Assembly (NCBI RefSeq): GCF_022354825.1
Contig: NZ_CP031168.1
Location: 7,740,501-7,804,500 of the forward strand
Reading direction: 5' to 3'
Length of the DNA: 64,000 nt
Origin: Paenibacillus sp. H1-7
GTDB lineage: Bacteria; Bacillota; Bacilli; Paenibacillales; NBRC-103111
The first letter of the stretch is position 1. Each line of letters starts with the position of its first letter. Positions 25,624 to 35,539 of this stretch are shown piece by piece. The position numbers were made by a program, and so were the translations under genes. The notes under the pieces were generated by a model that saw only the letters and a program-made list of their open reading frames with translations, was not told the DNA's origin and did no database searches.

Positions 25624-27288
25624 TTACTTTTTCTTATGCTTTGAATCGTAAGCGTCCTGATAGATTTGCAAATATTTTTTCAAGTTCATATTTTCAAGCG
25701 TTTTAATATAGTTGTCCCAGCCCTTGTCGATATCCATATCTCCGATAATGAAACGGGCCGTCATCTGATTGATGTAATCGCCGATCGTCTTGGACAAATC
25801 CGCGATTTCGGCCGATTGCTCCTGGGAGAAGAAGAGCGGAGGCACGACGTTCTCCAGCTTTTGGGCGTACGGCTCGTACTTGGTTTTCGTTTCCTTGTAC
25901 AGCAGCACTTCCTGATCGGAATCGAGCGCTTTGTCCTCACGGGCTTGGCTGAGCCGCATTTCGCTGTTGCGGAACGACGGACCGGTCTGCTGCCAATGGA
26001 CGTTTTGCGGGAACGCCAAATGCGTCAGCTGCTTCCACTTGGCCGGATTGCCGTCAATCCCTATCAATCCCGGCTTGGCGACCTCCCAATCGCGGTCCTG
26101 CACGCCGACCAGGCTGCGCATCGAAATATCATAGGCGTACATAGCGTCCGCCCAACGTACTGCAACCTCCGGATACTTGGCCGCCTTGGTCACGATGAAC
26201 TCCCCGAATTTATGCCCGCCATACGGGAACAGCGCAGTAGTGCGGACTCCTTGCGGACCCTTTAACGGCGGTACGGCGACATAATCCTTCCACCGTTCCA
26301 GCTCCAGCGAGGTCAATCCTGCAGGCGACAGCATCGGCATCGCTCCTACAAAAACGGCGTCCGGGTTCGTGCCGAGCTTTTTCAGCTGATTCGAGTCCTG
26401 GGTGAACGTCTCGGGAGCGATCAGCTTCTCCTCGTACAGCTTATGGATATATTTCAGCCCTTCCTTCCACTCGGGCTTGTTGTACACGACATCGATTTTG
26501 CCGTTTTGCAGCACCATCCGCTCGCTCATATCGTCTACGATAAAGGCGGACATGAGAAAGCCGTCGATCTGGATTTTGCCGCTCGCGTTGTTAGCGCTCA
26601 CCAGCGGAATTTCGTCCTGCTTGCCGTTCCCGTTCGGATCCTTCTCCTTGAACGCCTTCAGCACTTGATAAAATTCCTCCGTCGTTGTCGGAACCTGCAG
26701 GCCGAGCTTATCGAGCCACGGCTTGTATATCCACATTTTTCTCGAAATCGTACAATGGAAGCAGTCGTTAATATGCGGCATATCGTATATATTTCCGTCC
26801 GGTGCCGTTACCGCCTCTTTAATAAACGGCATTTTCTCCCATATTTTCTTCGTCTCGATACCGTACTTCTCGATATATCCGTTCAGCGGAAGAAAGACGC
26901 CCTGCTTGCCGTAATTCATCTGCTGTGCAGGGGAAACGGCCATATCCATGATGACGTCCGGGTAGTCTCCGCTTGCCAGCATCAAGTTCAGCTTATCCTG
27001 AAAACCCTTCTCCGGCGCGACCTCCCATTCCACATGCACGTTCGTTTTATCCTCGTACCATTTGGTAAATTCATTCGTCGTAAAGTCGACGACGCTTCCG
27101 TTGCCCCGTACGAGCACCTTTAAATTCACCTTATCCTTAACGACGGGGAACGTCCCTTCCGGGGTGACCACAGGCGTTTTGTCATCGGATGCGGTTCCCG
27201 GATTCGCCTCTTCCTTGGCCGTACATGCCGTCAACAGCAGTGTGGAGCACAGAATCGTACTTAGCAGCGAGCCTACGATATTTCGCAA
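25624..27288 (-). CDS. System 1 binding lipoprotein (LipO-type extracellular solute-binding protein)
   Basis: A 554-residue receptor of an ABC importer, anchored outside the cell by the lipobox LLLTAC. The mature part has the bilobal family-1 pattern, the Ca-binding-like DPNGNGKQDE loop common in LipO-type receptors, and no enzyme motif. The start is a TTG at 27288 with GGAGGG eight bases before. It is the last gene of a regulator - LplB - YtcP - LipO set. The family binds oligosaccharides such as those from plant polymers; the ligand here is unknown. Confidence 0.88.
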   Translation of the reverse strand: MRNIVGSLLSTILCSTLLLTACTAKEEANPGTASDDKTPVVTPEGTFPVVKDKVNLKVLVRGNGSVVDFTTNEFTKWYEDKTNVHVEWEVAPEKGFQDKLNLMLASGDYPDVIMDMAVSPAQQMNYGKQGVFLPLNGYIEKYGIETKKIWEKMPFIKEAVTAPDGNIYDMPHINDCFHCTISRKMWIYKPWLDKLGLQVPTTTEEFYQVLKAFKEKDPNGNGKQDEIPLVSANNASGKIQIDGFLMSAFIVDDMSERMVLQNGKIDVVYNKPEWKEGLKYIHKLYEEKLIAPETFTQDSNQLKKLGTNPDAVFVGAMPMLSPAGLTSLELERWKDYVAVPPLKGPQGVRTTALFPYGGHKFGEFIVTKAAKYPEVAVRWADAMYAYDISMRSLVGVQDRDWEVAKPGLIGIDGNPAKWKQLTHLAFPQNVHWQQTGPSFRNSEMRLSQAREDKALDSDQEVLLYKETKTKYEPYAQKLENVVPPLFFSQEQSAEIADLSKTIGDYINQMTARFIIGDMDIDKGWDNYIKTLENMNLKKYLQIYQDAYDSKHKKK

Positions 27289-27315
27289 AATAAATCCCTC
27301 CTCGAATGGTTGCCC

Positions 27316-28212
27316 TTACCCTTTCAATGAGCCGATCATAACGCCTTTCACAAAATGTTTCTGCACAAACGGATACACGATCATCAGCGGAAGCGTGGCG
27401 ATCACGATCAGCGAATATTTGAGCAGCTCCCGCAGCCCTTCTCTGGCCGCCGCATCCTTCACGTCTACGATCATATCGCTGCTGATGTCGTTTTGGACCA
27501 GCACATCTCGCAGCACCAGCTGGAGCGGAAACAAGCTCTGGCTTTTCAAATAAATCAAAGCATTGAAGAACGCGTTCCAATGGCCGACGGCGTAAAACAG
27601 CGCATTGACCGCAATGATCGGTCCGGACAGCGCCAACACGACCTTCCAGACGAACTTGAAATCGTTGCAGCCGTCCAGCTGCGCCGCCTCCAGCAGTTCC
27701 GTAGGTATCGTCGTCTGAAAATACGTACGGGTAATAATCATATTCCATACCGACAGCGCACCGGGCAAAATCATCGCCCACGACGAATTTAACAGCCCCA
27801 GCTCCTTCACCAGCAGGTAGCTCGGAATCATCCCTCCGGAGAACAGCATCGTAAAGACGAACAGCAGCATGATGCCGTTTTTGCCGAATAAATCGGACCT
27901 GGACAAAGGATACGCCGCCAAGATCGTCACGACGACGTTCAATGCGGTTCCCGCCACCGTATAGTAGACGGAGTTCCAGAAGCCCGACCAAATCAGCTTG
28001 TGCTTGAACACCGCCTCATAGCCTGACAGCGTGAAATCGACGGGCCAAATCCACACCTTCCCGGAAACGACCGCCTGCGGCGAGCTGAAAGAAGCGCTTA
28101 CAATAAAAAGAACAGGATATAGAATCGTCAGCAGGAACAACGTCAGCACCGTATAATTCGTTATCGAAAACAGCCGGTCGCTTCTTGAATCCCGCACCGT
28201 ATTTCGTTTCAC
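27316..28212 (-). CDS. System 1 permease, YtcP type
   Basis: A 298-residue inner-membrane permease with six hydrophobic segments. The EAA-loop region (LLEAAQLDGCNDFKFVWKV) contacts the ATPase, and the C-terminal QKHFVKGVMIGSLKG is typical of this family. The start is a GTG at 28212 with GGGGGG seven bases before. It is separated from the binding-protein gene by 27 bases and from lplB by 18, so it is co-transcribed with both. Confidence 0.92.
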   Translation of the reverse strand: MKRNTVRDSRSDRLFSITNYTVLTLFLLTILYPVLFIVSASFSSPQAVVSGKVWIWPVDFTLSGYEAVFKHKLIWSGFWNSVYYTVAGTALNVVVTILAAYPLSRSDLFGKNGIMLLFVFTMLFSGGMIPSYLLVKELGLLNSSWAMILPGALSVWNMIITRTYFQTTIPTELLEAAQLDGCNDFKFVWKVVLALSGPIIAVNALFYAVGHWNAFFNALIYLKSQSLFPLQLVLRDVLVQNDISSDMIVDVKDAAAREGLRELLKYSLIVIATLPLMIVYPFVQKHFVKGVMIGSLKG

Positions 28213-28230
28213 CTTGAAGCCCCCCTTAAG

Positions 28231-29151
28231 CTACCATAGACTCGACTGCTTCGCCCGCCGTGCGATACTGTTGACGAACAGCAGCAGCAGCAGGTTAATG
28301 ACCGATTTGAACAGGCCTATCGCCGAGGAATACGAGAAATCAAGCGCAGGGGATGCCAGACCGATCTTGTACACATAGGTGTCGATAACTTGCGAAGCCG
28401 TTTGGTTCAGCGGGTTTTGCATCAGCAATATTTTCTCGAACCCGGTATCAAGCATATTTCCTGCATTCAGGATCAGCAAAATGACGGCAATCGGCATAAT
28501 GCCGGGCAGGTCGATATGCCGCATCCTCTGCAGCTTGGTCGCTCCATCCACGACAGCAGCCTCATGCAGAGCCGGATCGATACCCGCCAGCGCAGCCAAA
28601 TAAATAATGCAGCTGAAGCCGACGTTCTGCCATATCCCCGACCATACATAAATGTGCGGGAAATAATCGGCATTGGCCATGAAGTTGACCGGCTCGAAGC
28701 CCAGAAGCTTAATGGCATTGTTCACGATGCCGGAATTCGGCGACAGGATCTGCAATATAATGCCTACCATGACCACGATCGAGAAAAAATGCGGCGCATA
28801 CGTCAGCATCTGCGCGGTATTCTTGAACTTTTTATTGCCTACGTAGTTGAAGCATAAAGCCAGTAAGATCGGAACGGGAAATCCGGCGATCATGCTGTAA
28901 AAGCTGAGCACGATCGTATTGCGCATAATGGCTGCGAAATCGTAAGAGTGAAAAAACCGGCTGAAATGCTTCAGCCCCACCCAATCGCTTCCCCAAACCC
29001 CCTTGGTTACGGAATAATTCTGGAAAGAAATCAGCGCCCCGTACATCGGCACATACTTGAACAAGACGATGTACAGGATCGGCACGAGCAGCAGCACGTA
29101 CAGCTGCCAGCTTCGTTTAAGCCTGGCTGTCGACGACGAAGCCGCCTGCAT
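28231..29151 (-). CDS. System 1 permease, LplB type
   Basis: A 306-residue permease with six membrane segments. The N-terminal VLFKYVPMYGALISFQNY is a family hallmark, and the EAA loop is HEAAVVDGATKLQ followed by HIDLPGI. It forms the heterodimeric channel with the YtcP-type protein. AAAAGGAGGTGAG precedes the ATG. It starts 115 bases after the AraC-type regulator gene on the same strand. Confidence 0.93.
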   Translation of the reverse strand: MQAASSSTARLKRSWQLYVLLLVPILYIVLFKYVPMYGALISFQNYSVTKGVWGSDWVGLKHFSRFFHSYDFAAIMRNTIVLSFYSMIAGFPVPILLALCFNYVGNKKFKNTAQMLTYAPHFFSIVVMVGIILQILSPNSGIVNNAIKLLGFEPVNFMANADYFPHIYVWSGIWQNVGFSCIIYLAALAGIDPALHEAAVVDGATKLQRMRHIDLPGIMPIAVILLILNAGNMLDTGFEKILLMQNPLNQTASQVIDTYVYKIGLASPALDFSYSSAIGLFKSVINLLLLLFVNSIARRAKQSSLW

Positions 29152-29185
29152 AACTCACTCACCTCCTTTTGTTACCATCAAACCA

Positions 29186-29213
29186 CATTTCCCGGAACAT
29201 ACAATTGGAAATG
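29186..29213. promoter_or_regulatory. Inverted repeat before the system 1 importer genes
   Basis: CATTTCC (29186-29192) and GGAAATG (29207-29213), 14 bases apart, between the regulator gene and lplB. A possible operator or a weak RNA hairpin. Confidence 0.35.
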
Positions 29214-29266
29214 TTTATTGGAGTGTGCAATGGTTAGGCAAACGGATTATTCCTTTTTTAAGCGAG

Positions 29267-31618
29267 TTAGCTTTTCTTAATCCCGGCCGTGCCGGAGCCG
29301 CTGAGTCGCGCCGTTGTGCGCCGAAAGCTGGTCGCGCTGACGCCGTTCAATCGCTTGAACGCCCGGCAAAATGTATTGAGCGAATTGTAGCCGACACGGC
29401 CGGCAATTTGCTGAATCGGCAGCTCGGTCTCCGCCAGCATCGTCTTGGCGTGGTCCATGCGGATCTGCTCCACATAATCGGAGAAATTGATACCGACATG
29501 CTCCTTGAAAAATTGCGACAAGTATACCTCCGACATGCCGAATCGGGACGATACCGTGGTCAGGCTCAGGTCCGGCTGCATGTACGCCGTCTGAATGTGA
29601 GCCGTCATGTCTGCGCTTAATTCGGTATGCTGGCTTCTCAACCGTTCCTTCACAGCGTCGCACACCAGGCCGTACGCTTCCAGAAGCGCGTCGAACTGCT
29701 CCTGTACGCTATGATTCCGAAATACGACGGACGTTTCCATCGCTGCGCCCTGAATGCCTCCCGCCACGTGGTCCAGCAGCTTCGCAATTGTCGCCCACAA
29801 TTCATATACAAACAGCTGCTGCATCGTTAAGGTCAGCTGTCTATCCTTGAAATTCACTGCATACAGCTCCTCGAGCATTCGGAGCGTCTCGCGCTTCTCC
29901 CCCGCCATCACCAAATGAATGATTCGCTGCTCGACATCGGATGGATAATAAAAGCTGTTGCTCGTGACCGGCAGCTCGTCGTAGCGGATGATTGTATCCG
30001 GTCTTCGCTGCATTTTATAGGTTAACGCAAATTTGGCTTCCTCAAAGGAACGGGCAATATTCATCACGCCGTCGTATTCATTGCCGACACCGAATACTAC
30101 CTTATATTGAAGCTGTTGATCGAGCTCGTCGCTTATGGATTGCAGCAGGCTGCCGATAAACTTCACGGTTTGTCCTGTGTTTGCAGGAAGAGAGTCGGAA
30201 ACATGGCCGTGAAACAGCAGGACGATTTTATCCTGCTCGATATCGTGAAGGTAGCCGCTTCCACCTAGCCTCAGCTGAATAGCTTCCTTAACGACGACGC
30301 GCATCATATCGAGCTTCTCTAGCACGACCGGATGATATTCTTCGCCGTATCCTCCCAAATCGGCGATGGCGACGCGGAATCGGCTGCCGTTCCATTGCAG
30401 CCCGATATGGCGGGAGACCGCCTCCATCGCCTGCCGGTTCATCAGCTCGCCCCTCATCATTCGCTCGAATAAGGCCGCCTTCAAAAAAGGGAGCTGCTCC
30501 TTGTAATCGGCCTGCAGCTTCTCGTTGTTCGCCGCCAAAGCCGCGAAGCTGTTCTGGATATACCGGTACGCATCCTTCTCCTGCTCCTGGTCGGATTCGT
30601 TGTCCCCGCCGAATCGTTCCCGGATGCCGTTCACAATCCGCTTCAGCGGCTTGCTGTTTCTTAACGCCATAAAGTAAGCGGTTACAATTCCAGCCAGCAA
30701 TGACAGAGCCAGCACTACGTAGATGTCTCTTTTTAAATAATGCACCTTTTCCAGCACAATAGCGGCCGGCTGCGCAACGACATATTTCCAGCCGTTATCC
30801 GAGGTAATGTACGTTATCATCCGGTTCCCGTTGCTCGCATCAGGGAGGAGTACTCCATTAGGCTCGCGGCCGTCGAATCCGATCGGGGTTACGGGTTCCG
30901 AGCCGGAGGATACCGAGCTGATGATCTGGTTGTGCTCATTGGCTATATAAGCCCAGCCGCCGCCCGAGAGGTTCAATCCTTTTAGCAGCTTTTGAATATT
31001 ATCGTTATCGATCAAGACCACGATGCTGCCGTTATGATGGTCCGGAAATCCGAGCGACTGAATATAAGTGACGACACGGTACGTTTTACCGCCTTTCGTG
31101 ATGGCAGCCGCCGGAAGGATATGCTTGTCATAGTAGCGGCTGAAGAACAGCTCGGTCCACTGGCTGTAGCTCTGCCCCGCATAAGAGAGATATTGATCGT
31201 AAAATTCGGAAAACCGGTACGTCATGTTCGGCCGCATGGCCAGTTCGCTTCTTTTGAAAAAAATAAAGTATTCCAGCAAAAAGTTGTTGGACAGCGAATA
31301 ATCGTAGAGGCCGAGCCTCGTATCCAATATGCGCGAAGGAGTGACCCCCTCGAACGGATCCTCCACGTATTGGAACTGAATCACCTTGGAATTGGCTTGA
31401 AGCTGTCTTACGATCATGTCGATTTCGGAAAACCGCTGGTTCAATATTTGGCTGCTCTGCTGCAGCAGCGTCCGGTTCGCCTTGACGACTTCGTCCTCGA
31501 CGACGCGGACGGTATTCGTATAATTAATGACGCTAATCGTCAAAGGAATTAACAAAATGACAAGGTAAGGAATTAAAAAGGTTCTGAATATCCGATCCCC
31601 CCGCGTCCTTTTCTTCAC
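29267..31618 (-). CDS. Membrane-bound AraC-type transcriptional regulator of system 1
   Basis: A 783-residue one-component regulator. A membrane segment at about 10-30, an extracellular cache-like sensor to about 290 and a second membrane segment (VVLALSLLAGIVTAYF) form the sensor. A long cytoplasmic linker follows, ending in two AraC helix-turn-helix units: LTTVSSRFGMSEVYLSQFFKEH and IQQIAGRVGYNSLNTFCRAFKR. The start is a GTG at 31618 with GGGGAG before it. Such proteins sense a sugar outside and activate neighbouring importer genes, here the lplB-ytcP-lipO set immediately downstream. Confidence 0.9.
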   Translation of the reverse strand: MKKRTRGDRIFRTFLIPYLVILLIPLTISVINYTNTVRVVEDEVVKANRTLLQQSSQILNQRFSEIDMIVRQLQANSKVIQFQYVEDPFEGVTPSRILDTRLGLYDYSLSNNFLLEYFIFFKRSELAMRPNMTYRFSEFYDQYLSYAGQSYSQWTELFFSRYYDKHILPAAAITKGGKTYRVVTYIQSLGFPDHHNGSIVVLIDNDNIQKLLKGLNLSGGGWAYIANEHNQIISSVSSGSEPVTPIGFDGREPNGVLLPDASNGNRMITYITSDNGWKYVVAQPAAIVLEKVHYLKRDIYVVLALSLLAGIVTAYFMALRNSKPLKRIVNGIRERFGGDNESDQEQEKDAYRYIQNSFAALAANNEKLQADYKEQLPFLKAALFERMMRGELMNRQAMEAVSRHIGLQWNGSRFRVAIADLGGYGEEYHPVVLEKLDMMRVVVKEAIQLRLGGSGYLHDIEQDKIVLLFHGHVSDSLPANTGQTVKFIGSLLQSISDELDQQLQYKVVFGVGNEYDGVMNIARSFEEAKFALTYKMQRRPDTIIRYDELPVTSNSFYYPSDVEQRIIHLVMAGEKRETLRMLEELYAVNFKDRQLTLTMQQLFVYELWATIAKLLDHVAGGIQGAAMETSVVFRNHSVQEQFDALLEAYGLVCDAVKERLRSQHTELSADMTAHIQTAYMQPDLSLTTVSSRFGMSEVYLSQFFKEHVGINFSDYVEQIRMDHAKTMLAETELPIQQIAGRVGYNSLNTFCRAFKRLNGVSATSFRRTTARLSGSGTAGIKKS

Positions 31619-31655
31619 GTCGATCTCCCCTTAGCATCGTGGATTAACGCAAATC

Positions 31656-31675
31656 GGGGTGCACGAAAGCACCCC
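31656..31675 (-). terminator. Hairpin after the esterase-like gene
   Basis: GGGGTGC (31656-31662) pairs with GCACCCC (31669-31675). The T-tract is poor, so it may be only a partial terminator before the regulator gene. Confidence 0.5.
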
Positions 31676-31708
31676 TTGCAAGACCTGTATGCCGCTATTG
31701 CCGGTCGC

Positions 31709-32893
31709 TTACGGCAGCCGGCGAATGTCCGAGCAAACGACGCCGTCCCGTTCATCCGTAATTAGGACAAAATAAGCTTGTGCACCGTCCGGTATGACCG
31801 CCGTTATCTCTTGAGAATCGCGGTCGATCGTAACCTCCGCGGTCTTCCAATTCATTGCGAACCAATCGGACGTGTCCGTTGCGTACCTCAGCTCCGCCTG
31901 CCGGACGGCGGTATCGCCTGAGTAGCTAACGGCTGCAGTGTTACCGTTCGTCTGCAGCGGAGACACGTGCAGGAGAGGCTCGGTTCCCTTCGTCATTTGA
32001 TCGGCGAACCGGTAAATCTCCTTTGGCTGCCAGCCTTTGACATGGGAATGTCCCAGGCCGAACTGGATGCTCAGCAGCGACTCGCTTCGGCGGCTGCGAG
32101 CCGTCTCGAACGATTTGCTGAACAGGTTGAGAGGAAAATGTGCGTCGGCGTCGCCGTTTACCCACAGCATGGGCATCGTCACGTTCGGCAAGTGGGCCGA
32201 CGGGTCCCACAGCCGCTTAATGTTCTCCGAATCCGCTTCGGGCATGCGGGCGAAGCCTTCGCCGTACCGGTTCGTCGCCTCGTACAGGTAGCCGCACCCG
32301 TAGACGGGTATCGCGAAGGAGAACCTGCTGTCGACGCCGGATACGATGCTTGTAACGATACCGCCCCAGGAGATGCCGTTGATGCCTACACGGCTTGCAT
32401 CCACCTGCGGCAGCGAGCGAATGAACGAGTGCGCCTTGATAACGGCGGCGACCGCGTGGTACATCCACTGCTCCTCTACCGGCAGTGCATAGTCTTCGAA
32501 CTCGCCCTGCCGTGATGGACCGCTCCAAGCATGCTGGGGCCGCTTGCCCTCGCTATCCTTCTCCAGAGGCAGGTGTCCCTCCAAATCCATAGCAATGGCC
32601 GCATAGCCCCGATCCGTCCAGATGCGTACCCACTCGTGAAACGCGGTCCCTCCTCCGCCATGAACAAGCACCATCGCAGGGACCGGTGCAGCCGGATCGG
32701 CCTCCTCAGGCAGCGCATAATACGCAAACACCCGGGTCGGCTTTCCTTGATAAGGCAAGCCATCATAATAGACGGCTTCGATATTGCCTTGGTCCATCTC
32801 CGGAATGCAAACAATCTGCGGAGCTGCCGATAGTTCCGCCATATTCCATGGATGAGGCAAAGGGTTGGTAAATGGGCTTGTAAGGCTGGACAA
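31709..32893 (-). CDS. Alpha/beta hydrolase (acetyl-xylan-esterase-like)
   Basis: A 394-residue cytosolic hydrolase with no signal peptide. The nucleophile is Ser175 in GISWGG, the acid is in WVNGDADAHFP (about 248-250) and the base His in GLGHSH (282 or 284). HGGGG at about 78-82 supplies the oxyanion hole. A C-terminal beta domain (about 305-394) follows. The start is a TTG at 32893 behind GAGGAGG. The position between fucosidase and importer genes suggests removal of ester groups from imported oligosaccharides, an inference from context only. Confidence 0.82.
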   Translation of the reverse strand: MSSLTSPFTNPLPHPWNMAELSAAPQIVCIPEMDQGNIEAVYYDGLPYQGKPTRVFAYYALPEEADPAAPVPAMVLVHGGGGTAFHEWVRIWTDRGYAAIAMDLEGHLPLEKDSEGKRPQHAWSGPSRQGEFEDYALPVEEQWMYHAVAAVIKAHSFIRSLPQVDASRVGINGISWGGIVTSIVSGVDSRFSFAIPVYGCGYLYEATNRYGEGFARMPEADSENIKRLWDPSAHLPNVTMPMLWVNGDADAHFPLNLFSKSFETARSRRSESLLSIQFGLGHSHVKGWQPKEIYRFADQMTKGTEPLLHVSPLQTNGNTAAVSYSGDTAVRQAELRYATDTSDWFAMNWKTAEVTIDRDSQEITAVIPDGAQAYFVLITDERDGVVCSDIRRLP

Positions 32894-32934
32894 AGCTTAT
32901 TCCTCCTCTTTAACAATACGATCCGTTTTAGAAA

Positions 32935-32963
32935 ATTATAGCAGGGGGCCTTGTTTAAATCTA
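32935..32963 (-). promoter_or_regulatory. Candidate promoter of the esterase-like gene
   Basis: On the minus strand TATAAT (32935-32940) with a weak TAGATT (32958-32963) at 17 bases. The cre palindrome abuts the -35 position. Confidence 0.55.
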
Positions 32964-32977
32964 TGTTAACGTTAACA
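32964..32977. promoter_or_regulatory. cre-like perfect palindrome TGTTAACGTTAACA
   Basis: A perfect 14-base palindrome that fits the CcpA operator consensus TGWNANCGNTNWCA at every fixed position. It touches the -35 region of the esterase promoter, where CcpA binding would repress or, upstream of the box, activate. Another LacI-family regulator with a central CG could also use it. Confidence 0.72.
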
Positions 32978-33080
32978 ATTTGGAGGATAAAAAAGCTGCA
33001 ATGTTCCCATGGCTGCATCGCTGACCAACGGCTTCTGCCGGCTATCGCACCCAACCGGATAGCCTCTTAAATATAGAAAA

Positions 33081-33096
33081 GGGGGCGCCAGCCCCC
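33081..33096 (-). terminator. Terminator of the GH95 gene
   Basis: GGGGGC (33081-33086) pairs with GCCCCC (33091-33096); on the minus strand it is followed by TTTTC, ten bases after the GH95 stop codon. Confidence 0.75.
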
Positions 33097-33105
33097 TCAC
33101 TAATG

Positions 33106-35502
33106 CTACATCTTCAGCTCCAGCTTGAGCGGAACTCCCTCTTCCAAATGAATGCCGACGATCCGGTTTCCATCGCACCGCAGTCCTTCCACAGGAGATA
33201 CCGGACGCGGGAATTGCAGCGTCACGTCCTGGCTTCGGCTGCGCGAGAGCAGCTCCAGCTGAACCGTGCCCGCATCTTGATCCCATGCGATCGTCACTTC
33301 AACAGCACCTCTGGCGAGCAGCGGGCCTGCCTGTCCTTTTCTCCACTTGGTCGGCAGAGCCGGCAGGATGCGGAGCGTACCGTTCAGCGAGAACAGCAGC
33401 ATCTCCTGCACGGCTGCCGTCCAGCCCATATTCGCATCGATCTGGAACGGTGCCCAGTCCGCATCTACGCCGACGCCCATTTTGCGCCAATCGTTATGGA
33501 ACGTATAGAAATTGTTAATAACGCAGGTTCGGCTCAGCAAATCCAGACATTCCAGCGCCAAATCCCCTTCACCCATCCGCGCGTAATGATTGGACATATG
33601 AGCAAGCGACCAGCCGGTCTGCTCCTTCAGCCCGATTACCAGCCGTTTCTTGGCGGCGGTGACGAATGCTTCGAACAGCTCGGGATCGTTCTCCCTTGTT
33701 ACTTCCGTACCCGGGAATACCGGATAAATGTGCGATTGATGGCGGTGATGGTAATTATCCGTAAAATCCGGATGCATCCATTCGCTGACAGCACCGTCCT
33801 CGTTAATCCGGTAAGGCGGGATGCGCTTCAGCATCGCCTTCCATTTCTCTACCTCCTCTTCATAGACGCCGGCAGTCTCCGCTCCTTCGATCAAATGAGC
33901 GAGCACCTCCTTCGCAATGGCGAAGTCCATCGTGCTGTTGATCGCCGTCTCGGTCAGCGGCTTCTTGCCCGGCCCTTGCATATAATTGCCCGGCGCGTTC
34001 TCCGGTGAATTCGACGGGCAGCTGACATAATAGCCGTCCTCGTCTTCGATGAAGAAATCCTCGTAGAACAACGCTGTTTCTCTCAGGAACGGCAGCGCCC
34101 GCTCCCGCAAAAACTGCTCGTCGCGAGTGTACAGGTAATAATCGTAGTAATGCTGGGCAATCCAGCCCGCCGCCCCGGTCCAATGAATAATATGCGGCGC
34201 TTTATGCTTCAGCAAACCTGTATCCGGCGAGGTCGGAGCCGGAATGTAGATACCGCGGCAGCCATACAGCCGCTTCGCATTAGTCCGGAAATCGTCGATC
34301 AGCCGGTCGAAGTAATCGAACATGGCCAGGAGCAGCTCCGGCATATTGCCCGAGAGCGCCTGCCAATAAATCATCTGAATGTTCTCGTTGGACATGTTGA
34401 ACGCCCACATGCCCTCATATTCTCCGCACCATAAGCCGTACAAGTGGCACGGCTGCCCGCCGTCGCGGGAGCTGGAAATGAGCAGATAGCGGCCGTAGGC
34501 CCACATTTTCTCCGTCATTTCGAGCGATGCCTCTCCGCGGTAGGCGTCGAGCAGCAGCTCCTCGTTCGATCGGTCGTAGCCGTCCGCCTGGAGGTCCAGC
34601 GTCGAAGCGCGGAACAGCCGTCCGTGCTCCGTCACGTGTGCTGCGAGCAGCTCGTCGTATTGGAGCTGCTTGCCGGCCAGCTCGTTGCGGAGCCGCTCCC
34701 ATTCCGCTGCGCGTTCGCCGCGGACGAACGGCTGGATCACTACGAGCACGCTCTGCGCGCCGCTCACTTTCAGCCGTCCGTCGACGGTTCCGAGCACGCC
34801 GCCTTGAGGGATTACCCGAGCGACGGCACCGAAATCGGATTCGTCGTCGTTTTCCGCCGCATACAGGAGCAGGTCTCCCTCCGCGATCAGCTCGACCTTC
34901 TCCGGCAGTGTCGCCGAGCGGCGAATATCCTTCGGATCGTGCAGCTCGAGGCCGAACGTCGCTTGAATCGGATCGGGACCTTCGGCGCGAATCTCGAATA
35001 CGATCCAGTCCGCCGGCCGCGACACGAATACCGCCCGTTCATACCGGGTAGGGCCGTCCGACCACGATACCGTCACTTCTCCGGTTTCCATGTTCAGCTC
35101 CCGCTGGTAAGCCTTGAATCCATGCGGGGAAGGCATGATGACCTTGAAATCGGCCAGCGGGAGCGGCCATGCCATCTTCGGCTTGTAGCCCCGCTCCTCC
35201 AGCGTATCCGCCATGATACGGTTCGCCTTCGGGGCGTCGCCGCCTAACAGCAGGCTGCGCACCTCCGGCAGCTTGTCGCTAATATCCGGCAGATCGGGAG
35301 TTTGGCTGCCCCGCCACAGCTCCTCATGCGTCAGCATGATCGTTTCCTCGTATACGCTGCCGTATACGGCGGCGCCTATTTTTCCGTTGCCGGAAGGCAG
35401 AGCCTCCCGCCACTTCGCTCCCCACCAGGAGGAAGGGTAACGCAGTATCAGCTTGTTTTTGTTGTCCTCAGTCGGTTTCTCTCCAGTTGTATTCATCCTC
35501 AT
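33106..35502 (-). CDS. Glycoside hydrolase family 95 (alpha-L-fucosidase / alpha-L-galactosidase type)
   Basis: A 798-residue protein with no signal peptide, so it probably acts in the cytosol on imported oligosaccharides. GH95 members invert alpha-1,2-linked fucose or alpha-galactose. The N-terminal beta domain opens with ALPSGNGKIGAAVYG. The helical barrel has the activating asparagines in SNENIQM (Asn372 and Asn374), the general acid Glu501 in PSNSPENAP, HRHQSHIYPVFPG (about 586-598), TGWSLAHMSNHYARM and Asp689 in QIDANMG. All expected catalytic residues are present. AAGGAG precedes the ATG. It is the last gene of system 2, which suggests fucosylated plant glycans such as xyloglucan fragments as substrate. 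Confidence 0.92.
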   Translation of the reverse strand: MRMNTTGEKPTEDNKNKLILRYPSSWWGAKWREALPSGNGKIGAAVYGSVYEETIMLTHEELWRGSQTPDLPDISDKLPEVRSLLLGGDAPKANRIMADTLEERGYKPKMAWPLPLADFKVIMPSPHGFKAYQRELNMETGEVTVSWSDGPTRYERAVFVSRPADWIVFEIRAEGPDPIQATFGLELHDPKDIRRSATLPEKVELIAEGDLLLYAAENDDESDFGAVARVIPQGGVLGTVDGRLKVSGAQSVLVVIQPFVRGERAAEWERLRNELAGKQLQYDELLAAHVTEHGRLFRASTLDLQADGYDRSNEELLLDAYRGEASLEMTEKMWAYGRYLLISSSRDGGQPCHLYGLWCGEYEGMWAFNMSNENIQMIYWQALSGNMPELLLAMFDYFDRLIDDFRTNAKRLYGCRGIYIPAPTSPDTGLLKHKAPHIIHWTGAAGWIAQHYYDYYLYTRDEQFLRERALPFLRETALFYEDFFIEDEDGYYVSCPSNSPENAPGNYMQGPGKKPLTETAINSTMDFAIAKEVLAHLIEGAETAGVYEEEVEKWKAMLKRIPPYRINEDGAVSEWMHPDFTDNYHHRHQSHIYPVFPGTEVTRENDPELFEAFVTAAKKRLVIGLKEQTGWSLAHMSNHYARMGEGDLALECLDLLSRTCVINNFYTFHNDWRKMGVGVDADWAPFQIDANMGWTAAVQEMLLFSLNGTLRILPALPTKWRKGQAGPLLARGAVEVTIAWDQDAGTVQLELLSRSRSQDVTLQFPRPVSPVEGLRCDGNRIVGIHLEEGVPLKLELKM

Positions 35503-35539
35503 CGTCCTCTCCTTGCGTCTATTAAGAAAATTCAGGGCG

